Below are positions 1-9,656 of a stretch of 64,000 nt of DNA, in pieces. The stretch comes from Actinernus sp. WN-2022 (lineage: Eukaryota; Cnidaria; Anthozoa; Actiniaria; Actinernidae), in NCBI GenBank assembly GCA_030867875.1, contig JAOWCC010001501.1, positions 18,133,524 through 18,197,523 of the forward strand. Reading direction: 5' to 3'. A program made the translations under genes and the position numbers. The notes beneath the pieces were generated by a model, which searched no databases, was not told the DNA's origin, and saw only the letters and a program-made list of their open reading frames with translations. How positions within the stretch are numbered: the first letter of the stretch is position 1; the number at the start of each line of letters is the position of its first letter.

Positions 1-47
1 CGGCTGGCCACGCTAGGCAGCGTCATCCAGATGCGGTCGGGGTTCAT
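1..47 (-). CDS. 5' end of a third provirus ORF, cut by the window edge
   Basis: An ATG on the minus strand at 47-45 opens a frame that stays open to the window edge (about 15 codons, beginning M-N-P-D-R-I-W-M-T-L-P). Its start overlaps the TGA of the preceding small ORF as ATGA. The opening resembles the start of that neighbour (an aromatic residue followed by T-L), so it may be another virion-type protein of the same Polinton-like element. Too little is visible to name it. Confidence 0.5.
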   Translation of the reverse strand, partial: MNPDRIWMTLPSVAS

Positions 48-472
48 GCTTTCCGGAAATGGAGGGTCACTTCCACCTTGGAGGTTTGTGGAAATGAAAC
101 AAGTTTCCCTTGCTCGTCGGTTATAAGGATTTCGAAATCCTCAAACACCGTCTTGGACAACTGTCTGTAGTACAGGGGGGCAAAGTTACGTTCGTAGACC
201 TCACCGTCCCCGGGCCCTGAAAAAAGGACTCTCAACAAGGGGACTTTCGTATCCCCCACAATACTGGGTTCCACCAAATCACAGTACATGTACAAGGTCG
301 TCTTCTTCTGGGGACTGGGGAAGACCAGAGTCGTGACCGCCATTTCCCAGTCTCGAGACAACGTGTACATTTTATAGAGGTGGATACGGAACCGGGACGG
401 TTCATTGACGTAGGTGGAGACGTAAGACTTCACCCCGTGGGTTAAGGTAATGTAAAATTCCTCCTCCTCCAT
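44..472 (-). CDS. Small Polinton/adintovirus-type virion protein
   Basis: A 142-residue protein starting at the first ATG in frame (472-470); the open frame extends upstream only through non-ATG codons. An acidic start is followed by F-Y-I-T-L, then a central LYMYCDLVEPSIVGD stretch and a VTLHF end. I recognise this pattern (Y-x-Y-x-D-x-x-x-P-x-x-V-G-D, then P-L-L-R-V, then a terminal T-L-H-F-R) from proteins repeatedly found beside capsid genes in Polinton/adintovirus-like elements of invertebrates. A structural role, such as a minor capsid-type jelly-roll, is inferred and not proven. The gene lies 60 bp downstream of the integrase-tail fusion on the same strand. Its stop overlaps the next start. 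There is no frameshift or internal stop, so the element looks young. Being complete yet only 142 residues makes it shorter than full Polinton penton proteins. Confidence 0.6.
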   Translation of the reverse strand: MEEEEFYITLTHGVKSYVSTYVNEPSRFRIHLYKMYTLSRDWEMAVTTLVFPSPQKKTTLYMYCDLVEPSIVGDTKVPLLRVLFSGPGDGEVYERNFAPLYYRQLSKTVFEDFEILITDEQGKLVSFPQTSKVEVTLHFRKA

Positions 473-518
473 CCTCTCTTTCTCCACAATGACTCCGACC
501 GTCGGAACAACAAACTCT

Positions 519-524
519 TTTATT
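519..524 (-). promoter_or_regulatory. Candidate polyadenylation signal AATAAA
   Basis: On the minus strand AATAAA lies 9 bases past the stop of the fusion ORF and ahead of the next ORF's ATG. If used, it would separate the two transcripts despite the tight packing. Confidence 0.35.
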
Positions 525-532
525 TCTTTTTT

Positions 533-2119
533 TCACCCGTACGTTTGGGTCTGGAGCTGAGTGACCGGGACCCAGCTGTTAAATTTAGCGGGATACCCTT
601 CCCATTTCACCAAGACTTCTTCCTGGTTCTTCTTCTTGCCGGGGCGGCGTTGCAACACCTTTTCGATGATAAAGAGACTTTCTTTTTCCACGGCCACCGG
701 CGTCATCTCGCTTTCGTAAAACGTTCCCCGCAACGCCTCCCCGCTCAAGTCCTCCAGCCGGTAGACGGGAGGGGTGCGGTAGTCCAACCGTTTTATCACC
801 GTGAACACTTCCTCCGACCAGTTGGCCAGATAGCTTTTCTCAAAATGACCTTTGGTCTTGCTAATCCGTACCGTGTCGCCGGAACGGTACAGCGGTTTCT
901 TCGGTTTCCTCGTCGTCGGCTGCTTTTCCCGGTACAAGATGGCCCGCACCTCGTGGTCGTTGAAGGGCGTGACGGTGATGGGGGCGCGTCGAATGCTGCT
1001 GTGAACGGCTCGGTTGTACCCACAGACCAGGTCTTCACGCATTCGCGTCTCGCACAACTCGGCCCAGGTCAGCTTCAGACCCTCCTTCAGGGGAAACCAG
1101 CGGAACAAGAAGTTCGTCATCTCCCTCAGGAAATTGTTATGCAAGGAGCAACTGGACCATTTGGCGCCCACGCCCAGATGGTGGCACACGGCCGACTCGT
1201 TCATATAATTGAATTCCATCAGGACCAACGCGTACATCATCGCGTACAGCGCCTCCCGATCTTTGGCGTCCACATCTATGCTGAGCCAGTAATGCACGCA
1301 CCCCGCCAGCATGTGTTGCAGTTCCTTCAAATACCGCACCTCCAGCAACTTCTTCACGACAGAAAACTCCTTCTTCACCGTCTCTTCTACCGACTGCCGG
1401 CCCCAGATCTCTCTCTCGCTCATCAGGTCTTGGTAGAATTTGGCCAAGAGGGCCCGGCACACACTCCTCATGTCCTCCTTGTACTTGAACATGAGTACTT
1501 TGTTGTCGTCGTAGCTGAACAACCACGCGTCCTCCGCGTTGTAGCCATGCGGAGGAATCTTCAAGGTCAAGGCTTTGCGTTTGCCCTCCCGTTGGGCCAC
1601 TTGCTGCACCCGCTGAAAACAATCCCCGTTCGCGTAGGAGACCACCGCCATGTACAGGGAGGCCAACGTGACATGCATCGGACTCATGGGAGGGAGGGCG
1701 CTATGCCTCGTCTCGGTGTTCATGAGGCGTATCTTCTGCAGAAACCCTCCAAACAATTGGGACATGTCGTCCGTCCCCTTTTCCCACAGTTTGCCTTGCC
1801 ACGTTTGCAAAATGACATACGCTTGGTCGGTCGTGAGCTGTTTCAGGCTGGTCATCACCTCGTCCCTCATCTCTAGCGTGACGGGTAACGCACACATCTG
1901 CCCAAAATAGGGCAGGAATTCGTTCAGGTGTTCCGGCGAAAAACCTTGGCGAGCTTTCTCCCAATTCTCGGCGAATCCCTCTTTCGGCCGAATTATTTTC
2001 CATTGTGAAATGTCGGCGGTCACCAAAGCCACGTACAAATGCTGGGTCAACGCTTTAAATTGTTCACGGCTCGCTTTATCCACTTCGTCTACCGATAGGA
2101 ATTTCATCGTGTTGATCAT
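533..2119 (-). CDS. Fusion ORF: unrecognised helical domain + integrase C-terminal region + chromodomain
   Basis: An intact 528-residue ORF from the first in-frame ATG (2119-2117); a second ATG follows four codons later. Residues 1-361 match nothing I recognise: mostly helical in character, rich in W, Q and M, with no D-D-E core and no HHCC zinc finger. From about residue 362 the sequence becomes the end of a Polinton-type integrase (GYNRAVHSSIRRAP, then TP-F-N-D). An SH3-like segment follows at about 411-475 (GDTVRISK ... NWSEEVFTV ... GTFYESEM). A chromodomain sits at about 482-524 (IIEKVL ... VLVKWEGYP ... NSWVP). In Polintons the catalytic core precedes this tail and inserts the element; here it is replaced, so strand transfer is not expected. 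The switch falls near base 1036. Either an internal deletion fused two genes in frame, or this is a genuine tethering protein. High GC and lack of stops contrast with the degraded mobile elements elsewhere. Confidence 0.7.
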   Translation of the reverse strand: MINTMKFLSVDEVDKASREQFKALTQHLYVALVTADISQWKIIRPKEGFAENWEKARQGFSPEHLNEFLPYFGQMCALPVTLEMRDEVMTSLKQLTTDQAYVILQTWQGKLWEKGTDDMSQLFGGFLQKIRLMNTETRHSALPPMSPMHVTLASLYMAVVSYANGDCFQRVQQVAQREGKRKALTLKIPPHGYNAEDAWLFSYDDNKVLMFKYKEDMRSVCRALLAKFYQDLMSEREIWGRQSVEETVKKEFSVVKKLLEVRYLKELQHMLAGCVHYWLSIDVDAKDREALYAMMYALVLMEFNYMNESAVCHHLGVGAKWSSCSLHNNFLREMTNFLFRWFPLKEGLKLTWAELCETRMREDLVCGYNRAVHSSIRRAPITVTPFNDHEVRAILYREKQPTTRKPKKPLYRSGDTVRISKTKGHFEKSYLANWSEEVFTVIKRLDYRTPPVYRLEDLSGEALRGTFYESEMTPVAVEKESLFIIEKVLQRRPGKKKNQEEVLVKWEGYPAKFNSWVPVTQLQTQTYG

Positions 2120-2217
2120 CTTCCCAAAGAGTCCACACTTTATGGTACTCTCGATAGAGCATAGACACAACGGCAAATAACCAAAACAACATGAATGCCT
2201 TCTCCCAAAAGGTTCAC

Positions 2218-2226
2218 TTTTTTATA
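2218..2226 (-). promoter_or_regulatory. TATA box of the provirus fusion gene
   Basis: The minus strand reads TATAAAAAA about 100 bases upstream of the ATG at 2119. A start site about 30 bases downstream would give a leader of roughly 70 bases. Confidence 0.5.
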
Positions 2227-2290
2227 CGCCCGGGTAGTTCCCCGGTCCGCCAATCCCCGCCCTGGATTGGATCTATAATCCCACCACTCC

Positions 2291-2428
2291 CGAACCCGTA
2301 GTGAGCCCTATAAATTTCCGACCAATCAGGGACCCGTAGTGAGCCGCATAAATCCCGACCAATCAGGGAGCCGTAGTGAGCCGTATAAAAATCCCGACCA
2401 ATCAGGGACCCGTATTGAGCCCTATCCC
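2291..2428 (+). repeat. ~38-bp tandem repeat with CCAAT and TATA-like elements
   Basis: About three and a half units of 37-39 bp, each with a GTAGTGAGCC block, a TATAAA or CATAAA block and GACCAATCAGG. CCAAT cores lie at 2322, 2359 and 2398. Inverted CCAAT and another TATA-like site lie just before. The arrangement looks like a multiplied core promoter on the plus strand, back to back with the minus-strand TATA box, and may drive a divergent gene or act as an enhancer. Confidence 0.6.
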
Positions 2429-2445
2429 TGAGGAGGCGGGGCTTG

Positions 2446-2471
2446 TGACGTCATCAAAACCTGTGACGTCA
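2446..2471. promoter_or_regulatory. Two CRE palindromes (TGACGTCA)
   Basis: Perfect TGACGTCA sites at 2446-2453 and 2464-2471, 18 bp apart, next to the CCAAT/TATA array. CREB/ATF-type binding is known for this motif; its use here is inferred. Confidence 0.4.
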
Positions 2472-2598
2472 CAAGGTTGCTCTAGACCAATCAGGAGAGA
2501 GCAAAAGTGCTCAGCCCGGGCAACCTTACTACTAGTCTTACCGTACTGTAACCGTAACTCTGTAATTTGATTGGATCACAAGGCCAAATTTAAAACAA

Positions 2599-3740
2599 CA
2601 AGAGCCCATCTGGGCTTTCACTCGGGCCACATGAGATTGAAGATGAAATACACTTTCATTTGAAATCCTCTTAGTAATAACCGAAGGGAAGAATTATTAG
2701 CTGAATTTAGCAGTCTTTAGGAGTGGCCGGTAGCGCGGTGACATTCATTCTCTGCTCCCCTAGTATATATATGTAATTTAATATTTTTGTTTTTCTCGTG
2801 TATGTAAATTAAAGAAGTTGACCTCTACTTATTCATGTAACGCACGCTTACAATTTAGTCTGCTGTTCTGCAGGTTTAGAGTCCTAATAGATGAGTGTCT
2901 CAAATTTATGTTTATATTTGTCCCATATTATAAGTTGTATCCTTCCACCTATGATGGAGCTATCGCTATATTTCTCTACTGTTCTTTCTACCCTGTGGCT
3001 CTTTATCGCATCTCGCTGATCGCGTCCATATTGGTATTTGTTGGATTAAAGATTATTAACTGAAATGCCTGTTGGTTATCTCTATTTAAAAGCTTTTACC
3101 CTCCTTCCCAAAACTGCAGTCTGCTCATTATATTACAGAACTATAAAGGGAACTGTTGGAAGCCTTTAATTTCTCGAACCAAAACCTCGGCCGTGAGAGG
3201 ATTCTTGTTTACCTTGAGAGTTGAATATTGCTTCGCTCATCAGAAATTATTCTGTGCTGAGTGTTTATTTCTCCGGGGTATTTCTGGCTTCGTGTTGGCG
3301 AGCGACAGTGTCGGCTCTCACAGTTCAGGAGTTCAGATGTCTTCAGACTTCGATAGAGGAGAGAAACCCATAACTGCTCAACCACAGTATATATATTTGC
3401 TAGTAAATCGCTATATTTCGCTATAAATCAGCTATTCAGTATACCTGTATAGTATAACGTACAGAGGTCTCGATACGAGATCGGTAAACCAACCAAAAAC
3501 ACGGTCAAATCTATTTTAGTGTTGGCCTACGGTGTTTGCACTCAGTATGTATTATGACCGAGAGTAAAATGAAATGTGGCATAAAACCTACGAAACGTAC
3601 CTCAAACAAGAATACCGTCCGATGGCGAAATCTATTAGCGCTACGAGGTCAATTAATGCATAATTTAACGCATGCGCAGAAATTTTGTTGCACCGAACAA
3701 AATTCAACTCTGGCCTGCCACAGGCAGCCCGAGTAATGAG
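2599..3740 (+). mobile_element. Dispersed repeat, first copy
   Basis: The first ~180 bases (from CAAGAGCCCATCTGGGC) match 43949-44135 almost base for base, and weaker similarity continues to about 44200. The right end (GCATGCGCAGAAATTTTG ... GCCACAGGCAGCCCGAGTAA) matches 46120-46170. The two loci are therefore copies of one element with different interiors. No intact coding frame is seen here. It abuts the GC-rich provirus block and may mark where provirus sequence ends. Confidence 0.5.
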
Positions 3741-3778
3741 AAACGGTACGTCATACTGTAACCGTGCCGTAGTCATTA

Positions 3779-4130
3779 GGGACCTTACGCAACCAGGACG
3801 GCGACGGCAGTGACGACGCGTACGGGAGGTAGAAAAGTGTTTTCTCCCGAAATCTGGTGTTTACTAATTCCTTTATTTGCTTATAATTACGTTTCACATC
3901 CAGGTCTTCGAAAAATATGATAAGCATAAAGTTTTGCTAACGCCGAACGAAAAACAGAGTGATTTACTTTCTTACGTTTGCGTTCTCTTGTAAACGTAAA
4001 CTTTGGGGTTTTGACGTTGTGTTTTTCCAGACAACGGTTGAAATGAAGGCGACTGCGTGCATTTGCACGTGCAGTTATTGTATTTTATGCCGTCGTCCTA
4101 GACGTTGCCGTACTGATTGCGTAAGGTCCC
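3779..4130. mobile_element. TA-flanked MITE upstream of the SH3 gene
   Basis: Inverted ends GGGACCTTACGCAA and TTGCGTAAGGTCCC, with a second inverted block of CGTCGTCC/GACGGCGAC type inside, flanked by TA on both sides. This fits a Tc1/mariner-type MITE of 352 bp. It stops 184 bp before the translation start of the SH3 gene, so it may overlap that gene's promoter or 5' UTR. Confidence 0.6.
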
Positions 4131-4313
4131 TATTGCCGTATACGAAAAATTAAACCACTAAAATTTTCCAACCCCTCCCCTGGTAGGTAATGAGTGGCCT
4201 TGTATTCACCAAAGGCTTTCCTGAAAGTACCATAACACTCAAAACTGTGATTTGAAGATAGGCAACAGTCTCATAAATCGACACAAAGGATCTTCAATTC
4301 TAGTACATTATCG

Positions 4314-7012
4314 ATGGCTTTCCTTTGTCCCTTAAGGATCCCTCATCGAAGAAGAAAGCGTAAGTTATTCGAGTTGGAAACAGTTTATGGAGCGTTTGTT
4401 TACATGTAGAGTTCTAACGTGTGTACACACATTGACAGGGCGGCAGAAGGATGGCAAAAGTACGGCTCAAAACGGAACTCCAGGAGGCCAAACAACAGAC
4501 AGTAACAGTGCGGATTCTTTGGTAGGGAATGGAAAAGGAGGGGATGAAGATGAAATTGAATTTGAACCGCGAAAGATGGTGGTTTTACACGATTTTATTC
4601 CATGTGTTGAAGACGAAGTCGCCGTGAAGCGTGGTGAACATGTGAAAGCTTTGTACCAAGAAACAGATTGGATTTATATCATAAACAGCAACAGTAAAGA
4701 GGGTTTTATTCCATTTACTTATTGTTTAGCCGAGGACGAATATGAGAAACGTAAAGAAAGGCAAAAGGCAGCTGGGTTACATCGAAGAAACTTCCGAAAC
4801 ACATCTTTTCTGGATTCGATGGAGTTACAAGTACAAACGGATACGCAACCAGTCGCCAGCTTCTCGAAGCGTAACTTCGGTGATTTTTTGGTTCGATTTG
4901 ACTTCGATGCAACGGATGAAGGTGATATTTCGGCCAGAAAAGGTGATGTAATTACTGTTTTAAATAAAGATGACGCTGATTGGTACTGGGTCTCAAAGAA
5001 AAATGGCCATGAAGGGTTTATTCCGAAAGATTTCATTGTCAGGGCTGATCAAGTGAGTTTACATCGCTCCCTCAATGGAGGTAAGTTAATTGGTGTTCAT
5101 TCGAGTTCTCTGTACTTTGTTTTGCTTTTGCCTTAAGAATTTTCATTGTTTCGTGTCGTGTTTATGGTCAATATTTTAATTTAGCATATTCAGTTATCAG
5201 TTTAATCATTTGTGGTATGAAAACATTGCAATCAGTTTGGAATTACAAAGTACAATTAAATTAAAGGAAAGTTAAGGAACATTATTTCCTTTTTTACTAT
5301 TTTACTTAGAAGTTAGGCCATCGCAACACTTGTTGCATATTTGCAGATCACAATCTCAACTGCACTGGAGAATTTGAGCGAAATATCAAGCTAGTTCGAC
5401 GCGATCATTCAAGCATGATTAAGTTGTCATAACTAATTAACAACACTTCGAAAAGGAAGGCCAGATCTGAAGATACTGATAAGCGAAGGTTTGAAGGATG
5501 TTGCTATGTTGAGTACTTTATTAGGCGCGTTACTATATCTTCACACTTGTGCATTTGTGCACCAACAATTAATTACAGGCGCTGAACTTCACAGCATACA
5601 GTTCAGTCGGAGATGCTTAAGAAGTATTTAGCGCTGCTATTGTTCGACTGAGGTTCCCCGCTGAACATCGTTTATGGTATTATTTCAAAACCGCTTGCGG
5701 TACGTCTCTCACAATATGTTTACGAGTCTAGCTCATGATCCATCGCGTGGACCTGCATTCAATAAAATCATTTAGAATTTTTATCGGTTAAAATACAAAA
5801 ACCGATTTATTTTCATTTCTCATGAATGTTTCTCCTTTATGCACTTTCTATACAACATCATGCTGCTACCTTCAAAGGGTCATCTTCTTCTTCTGATTCA
5901 TTGCCAGTGGAGCATGAAAGATCGTCCGCATTGAGCCGCATTTTGAATATTCTTTAAAATAACCGCTGACCCGCCGAGATCGCGTTGACAACTAACCACA
6001 GGAAGACCAAACTGCTCCAACAGTAATAAAGTCCTGTATGACCCTATTATACAGGAAATTTCCAAAGTATCTAAATAAGCATTGTGGAACATGACAGTAA
6101 GACCAATTTAAACACTAAAAGCTGCTCCAATTTCTCAGTATGAGTAGAAATTCCTCAGAATGCAAAAAGTTGCTCAAAGTGAAAAAAGGTTGCTCGAAAT
6201 GTGAAAAGTTGCCAAAAAGTTGCAGAGCAACTTTGTGGACAGCCCTAACTCTACTCTACTCTAGCCTTGAAAACTGATTTAAAAATTCAACCCCCCCCCC
6301 CCCATTAAGCCAAGCAAAAAATTAAGTACATGGGCAAGGTGCTGCTTTGGGGGGTGGGGGGTACACCACTCTGCATCAGCAACAGTTTCAGGCTGATTAA
6401 TTTATTAGTTGAAATTCATAGTTCACCACATTAATGTTAACTGTGCATTGCTACAAGTTTGGCCAGAATTTTGTAAAAAATATATAAAAAATAATTGGAG
6501 AAAAAAATAATTATCATCATAAATTATCAATAATTATTTATCTTAAATTTCAATATCATAAAATAGCTATAAATTAGCTAGTGAATAATTATTTGATTGT
6601 AGAGCCCAGTTCACGATCAAGTCCAAGTGGAAGTAGTCAAAGTTCTCCACGATCACCCCTCATCATCAGCTCTGCAACATCATCATCAAGAGCAGATCAT
6701 GTTGCTGCTGCTGCCACACCTAATGCCACAGCCTATCAAAATGCAACTCCTACATCAGGCACCATGGGTCTGAATTTCCAAGCTCGACGAAATAGTAATG
6801 AGTTACTCCTTTATGGGCAAGAGCTGGTATGCATTGACACACACAAAGCAAAGAGAGCAGATGAGTTGACGGTGTTGAAAGGAGACTGGATATATGCAGA
6901 TATGAAACACAAGGATGCACGGGGATGGATATGGGCTTATTCACCTTCGTTGAAGAACCAAGGATTTGTGCCAAAGTCTTGTCTCCGTCCTCCTGCAACA
7001 ACTCCTTTGTGA
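4314..7012 (+). CDS. Dlish-like protein with three SH3 domains (three coding exons)
   Basis: Exons 4314-4359, 4439-5080 and 6603-7012 join to a 365-residue protein. Introns begin GTAAGT at 4360 and 5081 and end AG at 4438 and 6602; both junctions keep frame (phase 1). An earlier GTGAGT at 5053 would break frame with exon 3. The protein starts MAFLCPLRI followed by a basic run. SH3 domains lie at about 60-111, 164-216 and 303-360, each with the ALYDF-like strand, the W and the G-F-I/V-P end. A Ser/Pro-rich linker covers about 231-300. Drosophila Dlish has this start and three SH3s; it binds the atypical myosin Dachs and the Fat cytoplasmic domain at the apical membrane and tunes Hippo signalling. 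The same role here is inferred. The coding frame looks undamaged. Confidence 0.85.
5081..6602 (+). other. Intron 2 of the SH3 gene
   Basis: A 1.5-kb intron, GTAAGT to TTGTAG. It contains a C homopolymer near 6289-6303, a G-rich run near 6350, and a cluster of GTTGC/AAAAGTTG short repeats at about 6165-6235. I see no coding sequence or clear transposon in it. Confidence 0.6.
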
Positions 7013-7044
7013 GTTGTTAATTAACAACTCACAAAGGAGTTGTT
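6997..7044. repeat. Perfect 48-bp palindrome spanning the SH3-gene stop codon
   Basis: Arms 6997-7020 and 7021-7044 are exact reverse complements with no spacer. The TGA at 7010-7012 is in the left arm. In RNA this would be a 24-bp hairpin covering the last codons and the first bases of the 3' UTR. Confidence 0.9.
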
Positions 7045-7351
7045 AATTATAGACTGCATGCATGCAGAGATTTTTCTCAAGCCAGGAATTGAAAATGATT
7101 TCTGCTCACAGGATAATAAATTTAGCATGATGAATAATTATTATAAATTGGCAATCAAACAAATTATCTTTTTAAAAAATCAAGGAAGAACATCAAGTCA
7201 TGAAAAAACTAAAAGAACTTGGCCAGTAACTCTAAATGGAATGAGTCACTCTCCATGTCATGAGACTAACGATCAAGGAACAGGAATTAACAATATTCAT
7301 AAACGATTTTTCGAACTGCATGCACTCATGATTTGATGAATATATTGCTGT

Positions 7352-8334
7352 TGTATCACCCGGATATGTAATATAATCAACAGGGAATGTAATACTAACA
7401 GGATCTGTAATAACAACAGGATATGTAATAAAAATCAACAGGATTTGTAATAAAAAGTTAACAGGAAATGTAATACATTTTTAACCGGAAATGTAATAAA
7501 ATAGTTAACAGGAAATGTAATAACAATCAACAGGAAATGTAATAACACTACTTGGTCCAGGTAGCAGTGAACGAACAAAACCTACCAATTACCTGAATGA
7601 CGTCATCAGTCATGTGAATCATTTAGTCCGTGATCACTCAGTGATCACAATAAGCTTCTCAACCTGCACAACGTCACAGATCACGTGATCAGTGCTGCGA
7701 ACGTCACGTGAGTAATTCTGTGAGCACAAATATCTGCCCTTGGAACAAAACAAGCAAATTGTATGATGTCATAGAACACACGTCACATAGGCTTATCCTT
7801 AATTATAGCACATAACTTTTTTTACTCCTGGTTTCACCAAAATAGTATGTAGTTCGACTTCAAACGTCCCTTGACATAGGCTGTAGATCGTGTCATAAGT
7901 TTCGTCTTCCAGGGGCAGATTTGCTTTTTCCCGCTGTCATGTTTTCCCGCTATAATTAGCGTTAGGAGGAAGAGAAAAACCGAAATGAAGAGAGTCTTAT
8001 CCATAGTGGTACGACTGCAAAACTGGAGAGTTAAGACAGAGAATAACTCACGTGACGTTCGCAGCGCTGATCACGTGATCTGTGACGTTGTGCAGGTTGA
8101 GAAGCTTATTGTGATCACTGACTAAATGATTCACATGACTGATGACGTCGTTCAGGTAATTGGTAGGTATTGTTTGTTCACCGCTACCTGGACCAAGTAG
8201 TGTTATTACATTTCCTGTTGATTGTTATTACATTTCCTGTTGATTGTTATTACATTTCCTGTTAACTATTTTATTACATTTCCGGTTAAAAATGTATTAC
8301 ATTTCCTGTTGATTATTACATATCCGGTGATACA
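7352..8334. mobile_element. 983-bp foldback transposon with iterated inverted repeats
   Basis: Ends TGTATCACC...GGTGATACA are flanked by a 5-bp duplication GCTGT (7347-7351 and 8335-8339). Each arm carries many copies of a ~22-bp unit of the type AACAGGAAATGTAATAA, then a unique inverted block with TGACGTCA-like and GATCACGTGATC palindromes; arms are about 350-380 bp. The middle (~7760-8030) has no long ORF. It lies just after the SH3 gene. It is a non-autonomous DNA transposon; the superfamily is not clear. Confidence 0.8.
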
Positions 8335-9540
8335 GCTGTGAACCTGTGCAAGACTTTTAGTGTTTAACAAGTGAGCTACAAATGAATGTCTAGTGTCTAT
8401 GAGAAGACTATACTTGTACCCTTTTTATTTAAGAAAGGTTTCACTGTTCTGACTGTTACTTAAGTAAGTTATTGACAACTTTTACAGGGAGATCCAAATC
8501 ATGATGATTCTTTCACATTATTTTTTGCAGTCAAATTGCATGTATGTGAATGGACTTGGTTACACACCATCTTTCCTCAATTAAACCAATCTCTCCCCCC
8601 CCCCCCCCCCCCCCCCATCTCCCCCCTCCACCCCTTACCAAACTGAACTCCCTCCCAAGGTTATAACCACCACTTCCCCTTCCTTAAATATGAAATTAGA
8701 AACAAGTGCTTTCCGTTAAGCAGGTAATGAATGAATTGAAAGAATGTCTCAAGGGCATTCAGATTTATTACCAAGTGATTATCAAAAAGCATTATCTTCT
8801 ATAAACAGTCATTAAACATTCATTTCTTTTGTTTTTTCCTCATGAATTATTTATGAGTTTTAGAAAATTTATTATTATATTGGCACCCTCCCTTGATTAA
8901 GCACCCTTTTTAAACATACAATTTGAAATTAATGCCCCGTCCCTCCCTCCCCATATAAATATCAGAGCGATTTTCGCGGGAGATTTTGTTGAGCATTTAT
9001 AAGCCGCTCTGTGATTGGCTACCCCATGACAATCCACTAATCCGCTTCAACCTGATTGGCGTTTCGTAAACAATAGCTATGGAATGGCATCCCGGGTTCG
9101 GATTAGCAGACGGGGAGGGAGGGAGGGAAGGGACCGACACTAAGAAAGGATGCAAAGGAGACTACCTATAAAGTAATGCCACCCTTCTTTTATTTCATTC
9201 ATACACTCTCTTACTAGCAGCTTAACTTAATTTGTTTATAATTTCGTACATCTACATCTTCTAAGCAACACGCACGCGAAGAAAAAAAGAAATAACTACG
9301 TATATAAATAATAATATTTACAATAAATATAAATAAATTTAAACTAAATATTACCTAGGTTCGCATGGACTCTTTCAAGACTATTTTAAAAGATTTTAGA
9401 TTTGTTTTGTTTTTCTATGATGTGTAAAGGTAATAGGTTCCACTTGAATAGTTCTAGGCCAGTTAGCTGTACGTAGTGGATGATTGCTTTTATCAACACG
9501 AGAAGATAACATTCATATATCCAAGCGGACATGTAACATT
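8335..9540. other. Intergenic, low complexity
   Basis: Contains a ~25-bp C run near 8595-8616, further CCCTCC tracts near 8625 and 8940, a GGGAGG run near 9112-9130 and AT-rich stretches. I see no gene or clear element. Confidence 0.5.
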
Positions 9541-9655
9541 CTGGGCCCGGTTGTTCGAAGCCCGTGTCATTCACAAGTTAGCAAATTGAACTAAAGTCTT
9601 CCCTTAATCCTAGATCAGCTTAATCGCAGTAATCGGGCTTCCAACAACCGGGCCC
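9541..9655. mobile_element. Short MITE with GGGCCCGGTTGTT ends
   Basis: Inverted ends GGGCCCGGTTGTTCGAAGCC and the near complement GGCTTCCAACAACCGGGCCC enclose ~75 bp. The ends resemble those of the 89-bp insertion at 18963-19051. No convincing TSD is seen here. Confidence 0.6.
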
Positions 9656-9656
9656 T

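Noticed and set aside
545..1876. Long plus-strand open frame opposite the fusion ORF
   Set aside because: It is antisense to a frame with clear integrase-tail and chromodomain motifs; its H/Q/R-rich composition is the usual shadow of GC-rich coding DNA.
4387..4438. ATG at 4387 as start of the SH3 gene
   Set aside because: It lies in the 79-bp intron; splicing 4359 to 4439 gives the family-like MAFLCP start and keeps frame.
5053..5058. GTGAGT as the exon 2 donor of the SH3 gene
   Set aside because: It would give phase 0, incompatible with the phase-1 acceptor at 6602; GTAAGT at 5081 fits.
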